From the NCBI RefSeq assembly GCF_000264905.1, contig NW_006763139.1:1218313-1282312 (forward strand): 64,000 nucleotides of DNA, read 5' to 3'. The DNA is from Stereum hirsutum FP-91666 SS1. Its lineage: Eukaryota; Basidiomycota; Agaricomycetes; Russulales; Stereaceae. Position 1 is the stretch's first letter. Every line of letters begins with the position of its first letter. This document shows, in pieces, positions 10,218 through 21,439 of this stretch. Under the pieces are notes generated by a model that did no database searches, was not told the DNA's origin, and saw nothing but the letters and a program-made list of their open reading frames with translations. A program made the translations under genes and the position numbers.

Positions 10218-12206
10218 ATGAACCTCGGAGACGATGCACCAGACCTGTCTCTCGAGATCGAAGCGCTTTTCAACCCTCCAGAACCCAGCTACAGCATGCC
10301 AGCACCACTTCGTCCACATCCCTCTCGTCGTTCGGGCAAACCCCTTATCGACGAACGTACCCCTCGAGCTGGCACAAAGACTGGCGACCAGGGCGATGTC
10401 AGTTTGTGCCCTGCTGTCGGAGTTGCTGACCGACGAGGCCAACTGCTGGACATTATCGCCCGTACAGACTCCGTAGATGACGCTTGGAAAGCCTATCACG
10501 AGCTTTCAGCGATGTCACCCACAAGCGATTCCATCAGCTCAACGTCTGCACTTCTCGAATCCGCGCACCAATTATCTCATCCTTCCCCTGTCACAGATCT
10601 CGCTCCTTCCATTCATCGCAATATTCCTTACCGTCATATACATCGTCTTGCTCGCCTCATCTGCACCATGAAACCCACCCGCACGCGCTTCCTCCGCCTT
10701 CTCACCGTCCTCTCTTATCTGCACCGCATTGGCGGACAGGTCGCCATTTGGGAATGGAACGCTCTGATCGATTTTGCTGGGAGGCATTGGCGGAAGAAAC
10801 GAGCGGAGGACTTTAAAACGGCCCTCGACCTCTACCACGACATGATGAACGGACGCGAGCCCGGCGCGACTTTTCTTGCCAATACCGAGGGCGAAGGTGC
10901 AAGGAGTTTCGACGACGAGTATGGGTATGAGACCGAAGTGGTGGACAATTCTTCGCGAGGCAAGGTCGAGCCCGATATCGTCACTTACACCACGCTTCTG
11001 AACCTCGCGGGCCTTACGGGCGACCCGGCTCTCGTCCAATATGCCTCATCACTGCTGGAACGGTCTGGCTGCAGGCCCAATCTTCATTCCCATCTCTCCC
11101 TCCTTGGATACTTCGTTCGGCGCGGTGAAATTCGTGGTGTCCGCGAGACGCTGCTCAAGATGCGGCAGCAGGGTGTAGAAGTGAATTATGTAAGCGTGAA
11201 TGCGAGCATGTGGGCGTTCGCGTGGAACAAGAGACTGGATGTCGCGATGCGGATTTATAGGGTTATGAGGTGGCAGTTGCAGGAGCAGATGAGAAAGGCA
11301 GAGGAGTTCGATGGTCACGGTCAAGCTCAAGCTGGTGTATTGGGTCCCTCCAACGAAGGGAAGGGAGAAGGACCTGTGGCTGGGAACAGTCCTCGTAGCG
11401 CCCGTGCGCTGGAGGAGATGCATAGGGCCCAGGACGAGCTCTTGGAGATCGAGATGGAGAGATCGTGGCTCCTCAGAGAGGAAAACGTCGTGATTCCGTC
11501 TGATGTGGTACCGAACAAGATTTCATACCTCATGCTCATACAAGCATGCGCGTATGACGGGAAGTTCACGAGGTGCTTGGAGGTATTCGCGGACATGTTG
11601 ACTGCCCCTGCGGGAGTGGCGGACGATGGTGTACCAAAAGCTGTCCAGAGGATGCGGAATTCCCTTTCAGGTGTTAGTCCGAATGGACCGTTTAGGGACG
11701 GGGTTAGGCACGAAGCAGAGCCAGAGCCAACGTTTCAGCCCAACATGACATCGTTCCGCGCCATTTTTATCGGATTCTTCAGACACACCCAAACACCATC
11801 TCAGCCTCCGCGCCCGTCGTCCGCTTCGCTGACCAGACAACCTCCCGACGCCCATTTCTCTAATCCTCGACTATCCTCTTATTCCTGGTCCTCGTCCTCA
11901 CTATCTTCTCCTGCATTCTCTTCGACATCCCAAGAAGATTGGAACCTCTCGAACCTCGAACTGCTTTTTCAAAGTTTCCTTGCGCTCCCAAAAGACATCC
12001 ATCTCCGCGCCCCGGTTGTTTATTGGATTTTGATGGCGTTCAGTAAGGCGAGCGGTCATGATTTAGAGGTCATGGAAAGCGTGATTCGAAGGTTGGAAGA
12101 GAGGTTCTATATTCCGTGGGGTGGTGGGAGATTGTGGAGGATCAGGGATAGGGTGAGGAATTCCGACGATGGGCGGAAAGCTTCTAGGTGGCAGGATGTA
12201 CAGTAG
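10218..12206 (+). CDS. Pentatricopeptide repeat (PPR) protein
   Basis: This is a single-exon frame of 662 aa. ATG 10218 is the first in-frame ATG after a CT/CA-rich leader. PPR helix pairs are visible around residues 250-355 (DIVTYTTLLNLAGL, SGCRPNLHSHLSLLGYFVR, EVNYVSVNASMWAFAW), 430-465 (NKISYLMLIQACAYDG) and 505-520 (NMTSFRAIFIGFF). Long disordered Ser/Pro-rich linkers separate them. Fungal PPR proteins usually act on mitochondrial RNAs, but the first 30 residues are acidic and do not look like a presequence, so the site of action is uncertain. The specific target cannot be inferred. Lack of introns in an intron-rich neighbourhood is notable. Confidence 0.8.
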   Translation: MNLGDDAPDLSLEIEALFNPPEPSYSMPAPLRPHPSRRSGKPLIDERTPRAGTKTGDQGDVSLCPAVGVADRRGQLLDIIARTDSVDDAWKAYHELSAMSPTSDSISSTSALLESAHQLSHPSPVTDLAPSIHRNIPYRHIHRLARLICTMKPTRTRFLRLLTVLSYLHRIGGQVAIWEWNALIDFAGRHWRKKRAEDFKTALDLYHDMMNGREPGATFLANTEGEGARSFDDEYGYETEVVDNSSRGKVEPDIVTYTTLLNLAGLTGDPALVQYASSLLERSGCRPNLHSHLSLLGYFVRRGEIRGVRETLLKMRQQGVEVNYVSVNASMWAFAWNKRLDVAMRIYRVMRWQLQEQMRKAEEFDGHGQAQAGVLGPSNEGKGEGPVAGNSPRSARALEEMHRAQDELLEIEMERSWLLREENVVIPSDVVPNKISYLMLIQACAYDGKFTRCLEVFADMLTAPAGVADDGVPKAVQRMRNSLSGVSPNGPFRDGVRHEAEPEPTFQPNMTSFRAIFIGFFRHTQTPSQPPRPSSASLTRQPPDAHFSNPRLSSYSWSSSSLSSPAFSSTSQEDWNLSNLELLFQSFLALPKDIHLRAPVVYWILMAFSKASGHDLEVMESVIRRLEERFYIPWGGGRLWRIRDRVRNSDDGRKASRWQDVQ

Positions 12207-13888
12207 GAGGGAAAGTCGGTGGTGGGTGATGACGGGATGACGACCGAGAGCGAATTGGGCGCGCATCGCATTTGGTGTCTACGTCAGAAATCCGGACAAT
12301 GGATGGAGTCGATGAAGAATATCCTTATTGTGAAATGATTAATTGCTTTGAAGCCAGCTATGTTCGATTTGATTAGCGGTTCGTTTCATGCAAGGAGCGG
12401 CTATGAGAAAGGTATGGAGCCAACGGTTCATTCTATTCCATCGCACAGTCGGTGATTCCCTTACTGCGTGCGATGGGTATCTTAGTAGTGGATGCTCGCG
12501 CTCACTATGCAGAGCAAGAGACTCATCCCTTGTCTCTCTTCGACGGCCCCTGCTCCTTCGAGACAACGACAACCTCCGCGGATTCACAGTGTGTGCTTGA
12601 CCATCTACGTGTGCGAGCTGTATGCTAACGTCCTGAATTCTGATCTCCTGGTTATACAGCCCTATTATCAACAATCATGAACCTCTTCGAGAAAACAGAC
12701 GAACGAACACAGCAGCCAAGGTAACCGCCCGACTCAGAACCAGTGAGAAAGTGTACTCGACTCAGCATAGGTCAGTCAAGCCAAGCCCTGAGTTGTCCGT
12801 GGTAGCGGTGCATTAGTGATTCTGACCGCTATCTTTCTGCTTCTCATACTCAGCATATCTAGGTCGCTGATCCGTTCTACGGCGTCATACAAAGGCGTGG
12901 AGACACCTGTTAGTACGTGGGATCTATGACTGTTCTCGTCGTCGCATCCCATCGAGAACTTTTAGATCTGAAGGTGGCTTAATCTTGACGCCTATTCGTG
13001 ATCTAAGAATGAGAGTCCAGAGGACCTCCTCCTCCTTTCTTTCTGGCCCTTCCTCTCATGTCGTCTGCCTTGTTGGTACTGGTAAACACTGCTGTAGCTA
13101 ACTAAAACATGGCCCTCGTTGATCCGTCCGTGTGTTTGGCTCGCGTTCTGCTTGCACTCTATCAATCCAAGCCCATGCGCCACCAAGCGGCAGACAACCG
13201 AATAACTCAGCGGGTAGAGTCCTTTCAATCTCCTCCGACCTACCTCGTCTCTGGCCATTCTCTCGATATTCTGAAATGAGCACTGGGTTGGTTGGCCCCT
13301 GCCTCTTTGTTTTTTTCCACTCTGAAAACTCGCGTTCTACTTGTTTCACCTCACTAGTCTAGGATTGCCATTTCATAAATAGAACCCCTCTCACCGTCTC
13401 TCTCTCTCTTCTTAACCAGCAGACAGTGCTAGTGTTGGATCGGAATGGTTCCCCAATTAGGGCGATAGCTTGCATTCTGCTCGAACGTAGTATCCGCCGA
13501 GCACCAAGCAGCCGAATCGTTCATATGAACGATGTCCGGTCTTTCGTGTCGTGATCTCTCTCTCTCTCCCTCCTTCTATTGTTCGTGGATCTCTCCCCTT
13601 ATAAGTGCTGGCTTACTCCAGACCGGATGGTCAAAAAAACCATGTTCGTCGGTGGATCAATCTTGTCGTGGAATCATGTTGATATCCAGGAATTCAAGCA
13701 GTGGCTACTTGCAATAGACCATTCGAGACCGGATGGGAGACAAACTGTATATTGAATAAAACGCATAAATTGTTATATAGAACATGAATCACAACATAGA
13801 GGAAGATACAGTCTCTGTAACAGAACCGTCGATAGAAAAATATAAAGGGCAGGAGCAAATGCGTGCGCAAAGTGTCCGACGTCTGCCC
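12207..13888. other. Intergenic region between PPR and CRN-like genes
   Basis: Both flanking genes end here (convergent). I see no coding exon. There are short (CT)n tracts near 13398-13412 and 13555-13572. Confidence 0.5.
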
Positions 13889-16800
13889 TCAATTCGGGCT
13901 AGCCACAGACCCCAACGTGGCCAGTGGAGGCTCACTCTTAGTTTGCTCGTGACTGAGCTCCCAGCTGTTGCCGAAAAGTACCTTCAAGTGGTCGTTCTTC
14001 ATCACCGCAATGGGCGGCGCCTCTTCAGACAGCGTCGCATGCTTCACCCCTGAAACCGCGATGATCTGGATCATCTTGGGGAGCTGTTTCATTTTCGCTG
14101 CTCTTTGTCTGCGCGACATGGCGGGCGGTTCGTAGTCAGTGTTCTCCGCTAAGCACATCTTCTCGAGGCCTTCGAGGATCTCCTTACCCGCCTTGGGCCG
14201 GTAGGTCGTTATACCCGTCTGAAAAATCCAAAGCAAAGAAGGCATGAAGTCAACGGTCATACAACAGTCACACAGGAACAAGTACGGACCTTTGCGTCAT
14301 ACTTCTTGCCATAGTGCGTATCGGGGTTGAGGCTGTCCACCGCCTCTTCCCATGTTTCCTTTCTAAGGACCTCCCCTTTCCCGTCCTTGCCTTTAGAGTG
14401 CTTGAGCTGCCATAGGAGAGGGATTAGGGCCCCCGTCTGTTTCTCTCTCACTAGGCAGTACAGGTCGATGCGGAAGAAATTATCAGGGAGAATGAACCCG
14501 GCTCCTGTGCGAGTATAGATGTAGTCAAGCATGTCCTGGCAAGTACTGGCCTTGAAGGCAAACTGGACGAAAGGGCCCTCCTTGAACGAAAGTCTAGATG
14601 CCACATACTTGCCGTCCACCAGATAAACACTGACAAATTCGACCTCGAGCTTGCCGAGATGTTTGAACTTTGTGTCGATGGTCAACAGCTCGTCCAACCG
14701 TATGAACCCCTGGAGCTTGTCTATGGCGGCGACGGCGACTTGAAGCTCGAAAGAAAACCCCTGCATCTCGGGTACATGCCCCCAACGACCAGCGTATGCC
14801 ATTTGTTTGAGGAGCTCAGCTCTGCGGTTCGCAGCCAGCGCAGCAAGTACTATTGGTTCTTGGAACCTCACGGTCCCAGAACCCCCGACGCCGGAGCATT
14901 CGTAGGTCACCTGGGCGAAATTGGTTTCAATAAGCTTGATGACGTTGCCCTCGAGTGAAGTTCCGAATCCAAAGAGTTGGCGCATAGCAACCTGGTAGAT
15001 AGATTGCTTGATATCTAAGGCGACGATATATTGAGGTCAAGCTACCACGACGACACAGGACCCTCAGAAAAAACACTAACCTGAGTGTAAAGCGTCGAAT
15101 TCATTCCAGTTGATGGAACACTCTGCTACCAAACTTTCTGTGAGCTGCTTAGCTTCCGCCGTAAGCGCCGCCTCCAAAGACTGGTATTTTCCTCCGTCAG
15201 TAGCCTTCCAACCCTTAGACCAGCGGAGGACGATATAGGTGATGACACGATGGAAAGACTTCGTTTTGGTCCGCAGAATGATTTCGATGAGCCACATCGT
15301 AATCATAGGACTGGGAAGCAAGAACATCTCGTCAAGTCAAATCGAGAGGAGGTGTCAAGTACTAATGAGATGCCACGTACCGACCGGGGAACCAAGCAAC
15401 TGCGCGCGATAAAAACCATCGGAAAGAATCTGGGGATATTTCACATTCGTCAGCCCTCGACTGGAGCTTACGACGAATGAATTCCTGGTGCGCCTTCTGA
15501 TCGCCAAAGCTACCGTCAACACTAAGCTCGACTGTTTTCAATCCGAAAGAGGTCGCGGCGGATTCAAGAGCCTCCTTCATCATGCCCGTCGACGCGCTGC
15601 TTCCCAAGAAGACGGTGTGGGTAAAGATCTTTGTGTTGAGCTCCATGGCGGCAGTGAGTAACTCGGTCAGGACGGGGCGAGGTTTGTCTGGACTGAAGCG
15701 ACAATGGAAGTGGTCGGAGCTGTACATCTCTGCACCTAAGTGCGCATTGTCAAAGACCAGTGCGAAGCAGTCTGCGAATTGAGGATACTTGGAGATGATT
15801 CGCTTCCATGTGGTATAGAAAATCTCTTCGAGTGTGTCGATGGTAGCCTTCATGAAGAGCCTGAAGAAGTAGACGAAGATATCCTCGTGAGAATCGGCAA
15901 GGATACGCTGGTATAAGATTGCGAGAGCTTGAAACGCGGCCCATTCGATATGCCATTTCAGTAGAGACACGCGGCGCGGTTTGCTGTCATAGAACATCTC
16001 CATGATTACTAACCGACCACAAATCAGCGCCAGGAAAAGATGTCTGAGAGAATTTCGATTCTTTTCCAGCTGGGTAGGATCGTCATAGATAGCGCCAAAA
16101 TCGTTCATGTTGGGAAGGACCTCCGTCATCGCTACGTGGAGATCTTGGGCTCCAGAGAATTCATGGCCATTGGGCAACGTCTTTTGCAGGGGCTCGCCTA
16201 TTCCTGCTACAAACCCGAAGTTCATCGAGCCGATCTTCGCCCCGCCTTGTATGCCAGTCCGTGTCTTTCCCCGGCCTGAAGAGCCCCCCACAATTCTGGA
16301 GGAGTATCATGTCAGTGATTGGAAAAGAGCTGAATCACGATACTGATGCTACCCACGAGTTCTGCTGTGGAACAAAGATGCGGCGGACTTGCTCGGTGAG
16401 CGCTGCCGAGGGTGAATGAAGGTCATCAAGCAGAGCAGTCGTCACACAGTCGGCGTCATTCTTAAGCCCGAAGCGTAGGGATATCTGTCTCTTGGTCCGG
16501 AGAAGCTCGTCGAAGAGGGGTCTGAATACGACTTTTAAGCCATGATTGAGCCTTCCCATAATCAGGTGGTGCTCTTCCTTCGGCAAAGCTATCCGAACGG
16601 TCAGAATGATTCGGAAAGTTGCAGCACAGATGAATGATGAAACTCACGTTTGGATGGGTTAGGGGCAGGCAGTGCTTCGTGTGGGAAAAGAGGCGCTAAA
16701 ATATCACGTTGAATACCCCAGTCGATCAGTCACGAATAAGAGTGAACATACATTGTGTCAATGTGTCAGTTGCAAGTGTGCGGTTCTGCCACGCTTCTGT

Positions 16801-18221
16801 GCTATGAAGTTAGTTCACCGAAAATCAGTGGAATATAATGAGGACGTACTGTGATGAAGAAGATGGTAGTATTGCTCCGCTACGGCCGGCGTAGGCTCCA
16901 GATTAGCATTCTCAAATACATCTTTAAACGAACGTATTAAAGGCATCATGTCCACGTGCTCCATAATTATACCAAATGCGTCGTCCGCGTCAGACGTATA
17001 ATTCAACCCCAATGCTCTAAAAAATGGATGAGCGTTCCTCTTGCGAAGGTCCTCCATTTCAGGGTCTACCATTCGACATCTGTCCACTGCATCTTGGCAC
17101 AGGCTTCGGACTTCCTCTTGTTGAGCTGAACTGAGAGCATCCCACGGGAGACTTGGTGAAACAGGACATACAGCTGCAGTAGAGGTTATCGAGGAAGGCC
17201 CAAGAAAATGATCAAGAATGTCGTCGGAAATATCCAGGGGAGACTGTGTCGCACAGAAATTATGAAGACCTGAATGATCGCTTGGAGCGAGATACCCAGA
17301 TTCATCGGAGCGCGAGGGGGCGGCCTCCAAAGGAGATTCAGGAACATCGTTAAGAGTGTTGATATGAGAATGGTACAACTGTAGTTCAGGGGTACGGAAT
17401 GGGCTCTCCGAGGGGCGACATATATTTTCAAGTGTCGCTGTAGTAGAGCTTGAGCGATCCTGGGGAGAGCACTGGGGATCGACCGGTTGGACGGATTCTG
17501 AATTAGAGAGCCGTGAAGGGAGTTCAGAATTGTCCGTAGTATCGTGGTCATGTGGTTTCAATCTTGGCCCGAGCTCAAAGGGCCAACCGACACGTCTCTG
17601 AGAGAGGATGTGGTTGTCGGTAACTTGGGAGTGGGAAAACATTGGACTAGACTCAGGCATGCTCAAAGATCGGGAAAACTGAGATCGTGCAAGAGAAGGA
17701 CGTGTTGAAAGGGATCGTGGCTGGGCAGTGTCAAGAGAAAGCATAACAGTGTCATCCGGGTCACTCAGTCGGGCGCGCTTTGCGCTCGGTTCAGAAAGAC
17801 AGGGTTCATCGGAGGGAACAGTTGAGGTGAGGGGAGCTGTTACACCAGAGCTCAGCTGAGTAGAATGGACCGTGGCAGGATCGAAGGGACTGTTATCGAG
17901 AGGGTCAGAACGAGGACGTTTCCCAAGAAGGGTCTCTTTGAGCTGGGAGAATACACCGATCACTCTTCTAATTCCTGCCTGCCAATGCCCTTTCGTGAAC
18001 ATTGATGGCGGGCGGTCATGAGGGTGATTGGGGGCATTGTTAATTGACGGTCGTTGTGCCGCGCTCGAGCCTTGTCGGGAGGTGTCTGCAGGAAGGGAGC
18101 CAGGGATCCTGGTGAGTCCAGCGTTGTACTGAGCAAGCTTGAGCTTGGGAAGGCCGCTACTATGACCAGTTGATGGGCCAGGAGACTCGTGCGATGACTT
18201 CTTGCGCTTTCGGGGGAGCAT
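13889..18221 (-). CDS. LPWD-CRN-like P-loop NTPase with REase-fold C-terminus
   Basis: There are seven exons: 16850-18221, 16648-16695, 16357-16588, 15381-16295, 15081-15310, 14290-15014 and 13889-14218. They join in frame to 1283 aa. Residues 1-350 are disordered and Ser/Pro-rich with basic clusters (MLPRKRKK, SAKRARL). Residues 358-457 form the LPWD module shared with the two neighbouring paralogues. A Walker A motif GGSSGRGKT lies at 554-562 and a Walker B-like motif CFALVFDNAH at 727-736. The region from 933 resembles a PD-(D/E)xK nuclease: helix Glu1022 (GFSFELQVAV), Asp1116 (FRIDLYCLV), then QLK at 1135-1137. The order NTPase then restriction-fold nuclease is that of CRN (Crinkler-like) proteins of fungi and oomycetes. 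There is no signal peptide. A nuclear, nucleic-acid-directed role is inferred, not shown. The nuclease assignment rests on motif spacing only. Confidence 0.7.
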
Positions 18222-18608
18222 CAGAGCGGAGCCCAAGAACTAGCGTCAGAAGACCTAAGAAGGGGAAGAGGAATATTAATGGCAGGGGAGTGGGAGAAAT
18301 CCGGGTGGTGGGGGAGGGAAGAGATGAGGGAGAGCAAAGAGGAGGCAACAACAAGGTTTTATGCTGGGAACATGGCTGTCGCGGGTCCGTCCGCATTTGT
18401 GTCGTGTCACTGTCAAAGTAAGTGCCGTATTTGAGAGAGGGACAAGTTTAAGCGGTCGGGCCGTTCATCGCAAGTTCATCGTGCGAACGGTGTCCAAGAC
18501 AAACATGGCAAAGCAACCGGCGCGGGCGCACCGCGCCACGTTCTTCGCTCCTTTCACCATGACTGCGACATACGCGCTTTGAAGATTCCACAATCCAATC
18601 TCCTCACA
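18222..18608. promoter_or_regulatory. Divergent intergenic region between the CRN-like gene and LPWD copy 2
   Basis: These 387 bp separate the ATG of the CRN-like gene (-) from the ATG of LPWD copy 2 (+). The right half (from 18359) is the duplicated upstream region also present at 1979-2242, including CGAACGGTGTCCAAGACAAAC. The left half is purine-rich and unique to this locus. It presumably holds both promoters. No specific factor site is recognised. Confidence 0.5.
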
Positions 18609-21226
18609 ATGTACGCACTTCGACTCATCCAAAATCTCATAATAGGGAAACGACGACGCGAAGATGTGGAGGTCGACATCCCTGACGAACCGCCAGCAAA
18701 ACGTCATCACCAGCGCCATCTGACGTCCCCACCGAAACGCAAGACACATTTCTCGACAAAGCCTGCTACCACTGGCCAGAGCTGCTACTCGCTCAGAAAT
18801 ACTAGAGAGCGCACGCGAAGAAATAACGGAGCAATCACCGCACCCGCTCCAGCTCCTGTTCCCGTATCATCCCCAGCTCGCCTCCTGAAACGTCCACGGG
18901 ATGTTGTGGATGCTGATGACTCTGAAGAACCGAAGGCGAAACGTCACCACCAGCGCCATCTGACATCTCCACCGAAACGTAAGGCGCACGAGTCGTCAAA
19001 GCCTGCTACCACGAGCCAGAGTCGCTACTCGCTCAGGAATACTCGAGAGCGCACGCGAAGGAACATCACGGAATCCGTCGCTTCTGTCTCAGCTTCTATC
19101 CCAGCTCCCATTCAAGTTCAACCCCCAGCTCCCACTCTCGCGAAGAGTCCACGCGATAGTGTGGATGCTGATGTCTCTGACGAACCTCAGGCGAAGTGTC
19201 TCGACGAGCGCCATCTAATATCCACACCCCCGAAGCATCAGACCCGTTCCTCGACAAAGCCCGCCACCACCAGACAGAGCCGTTACGCGCTGAGGAATAC
19301 GAGAGTGCGCTCCAGAAGAAAAATCATAGCACCTCCAACTTGCCACACACCTACTATCTTAGCTTCTATCGTTCCCGTGCCAATCACAGCTCCCGCCCTG
19401 ACCCCTTCTAAAAAGTCCAACTTAGTAAAGCCTCCCCGCGATACTGTGAATTTCGATACTCCCGGAGAGCCGTCAAAGTGCCCTCATCAACGCGAAGTGA
19501 CATTCTCGAGGCCAAAACATTTGCGCCGTTTATCGTTGAAGCCATACTATCCCGCCCAAAGCCGTTACTCGCTCAGGATGACCGCGGACCGCATTCGAAG
19601 GAGCAACGCAGCACCCCAATCAGTATCCATTGAGTGCTCTACCTCTGCTTTCGTTCCAGATCGACTCCCTGCTCCCGTCCCAGCCTCAACTACCATCCGA
19701 GCCGTTCCGTCCCCTGCTTCTCTGCCAATCCCTATCCCAGCTGTCACCCCAGCCTCTACCCAAGCTACTATTTCAGCCTCTGTCCGCCCTTGCATTCAAG
19801 TCCATCCAGTCGTCATCCAGATCCCAGACCCAGCACAAATATCTAGCCCTACCCCAGCTACCGGCAAAACCTGTGCCTCGACATCTATTCCTTCTCGCCC
19901 CTCAATCGACAACGCGAACTCAAGTTCAATGGCTCAACCCAAGCATCTTCCCTGGGACCAACTTCCTGAGAGCACACGAACTCGACTGTCTGCCCGGTAC
20001 AATTATCTGGTCTCCCAAGCTTGGAGTGGGCGAGATGAGGTGTACAGCATCGGTTGGACCGGTTACACCGATGTTCTGGGCTCATCGACGAGCGAGACGT
20101 CTGACGGCACTGTAACGGAAGACTTGACCGACACCACTCCGGGTATTACTAGATCTCTTAGTATGAGGGTGATAGATCGCCACCGTGACTTCTATATGCT
20201 CTCTAATCAAGGTAAGCCGACCTACCTATATTTCTGCATGCCCATATTGATAGGATGATGTCAGATGCGTTCTCCAATCCTCTGGATGCATCAATCGATG
20301 AAGCATTAGCCGAAGTAGAACCCTTGTTCATCCCCTCTGCGATACTTCATCCTTCGTCACATCGAAGGCCGTCACCGTATATCCACGATGATCGAAATCC
20401 CCTCTCAGTCGAACGACTCTCGTTCCCCAATGGCTACGACAAATATTGTATAGAGCGTGATTTCGTCAAGAGAAAGTGTGTTGCATACCTTCTTGTGTTC
20501 ATCAACGTGTTCACTCATTCAACGTTGATTTAATATAGATCTTACCGGGCCGAGGAGTCACGACCACATACCTTGGACCTCTTGCGCGGGATCAGCGCCC
20601 ACTGGGGCTTCTATTTCGCGTATTCACCAAACAAGACAGCGGAAGAAGCTCGCGCGAGCCAGATGTCCCAAGATTTGATCCTCGCGACTCAAGAGCTCGG
20701 GTCTATCATGGACACCGCGACTCACCGCCACGAAACAGAAGCCTACCACACCGCCTTGGCCCATCGCTGCTTCTATGCGCTCTACCTCACCCGTATCATC
20801 GTCCTCTCCAGATTTCTAGACTGTCTTCCTCGAGACATAGACTTAGAGTTTGCACGTACTGAATGGGCCGTATTTCAGCATGCTCCACCCCGTCTACCGA
20901 ATAGGGACGACGTCTTCTCCGCAGTCTATCGCCATGTCAAGAGAGCCTGTAGTTCTGTCTTCGACCTCAAGCGGACGGCCGAAGGTCGGTTCAATGCGCT
21001 CTTTACCAGGAATCGGCATCTTTTTTACAAGAAACTTTACCACCCGAGCAACTATCCGATGGTCCTGAAGGCCCTTGAAAATTCTCTCAACGTGAAGCTG
21101 CCATTCTATCTCGCGGTCGACGAGGTCGAAGCTCCAGTTTACCAAAACCCCTCAAGCAGTCGGCGTCCCGCCTGCTCCCGCCTCGGTGTCAGTGCTCTGT
21201 TCTTTGGATTTGATAAACGGTTTTGA
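18609..21226 (+). CDS. LPWD-family protein, long paralogue with four N-terminal repeats
   Basis: There are three exons, 18609-20211, 20265-20475 and 20539-21226 (833 aa), with introns at the same positions as in the left copy. Four repeats of about 80-95 residues begin near residues 13, 94, 179 and 274. Each opens (K)xPRDxVDxD, continues PxAKRHHQRHLTSPPKRK and closes SRYSLRNTRERTRRN. The fourth is the most diverged. A Pro/Ser/Thr-rich linker follows. The LPWD module (LPWDQLPESTRTRL) spans 447-534. The C-terminal helical region contains ISAHWGFYFAYSPNKTAEE and a FYLAVDEVEAP stretch. The function is unknown. The Arg-rich repeats could contact nucleic acid or serve nuclear import (inference). 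It is divergent to the CRN-like gene, with which it shares the LPWD module. Confidence 0.75.
18645..19605 (+). repeat. Intragenic tandem coding repeats (4 units, ~240-290 bp)
   Basis: Units start near 18645, 18888, 19143 and 19428. Each encodes the AKRHHQRHL / YSLRNTRERTRR pair with a variable Pro-rich spacer. The left paralogue retains only about one and a half units, so copy number changes by whole and fused units. Confidence 0.8.
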
Positions 21227-21439
21227 GGGCTTGCGTACGTGTTCTGTATTTCGCATCTCGTTTTGCGTTTTCTCATGCACTGTTCCATCTAGTTGCGGCC
21301 TGGAATCGTCGCCGTCACCTCTCGTTGGCCACAGTCGTCCACTGCATAGCCTCTTTCTGGCTCGGTCACTGCATGCAGCCTTGATGAATGTATTACGCCA
21401 GCCAAGATGCTGCAGGACCACTAGACGTCCAAACATTCA

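Larger units (their letters stand above)
18359..21370 (+). repeat. Segmental duplication, right copy
   Basis: This is the partner of 1979-4090. See the description of that copy for shared landmarks. It is about 900 bp longer, mostly through extra 240-290-bp coding repeats at 18645-19605 and a segment near 21015-21090. Confidence 0.85.

Noticed and set aside
9622..10221. 199-codon plus-strand frame before the PPR gene
   Set aside because: Its first part is the interspersed repeat, and the same pseudo-peptide (NRLxTxPxPPTxSVLxTRSAH) appears in the repeat at the left edge. It runs out of frame with the PPR gene.
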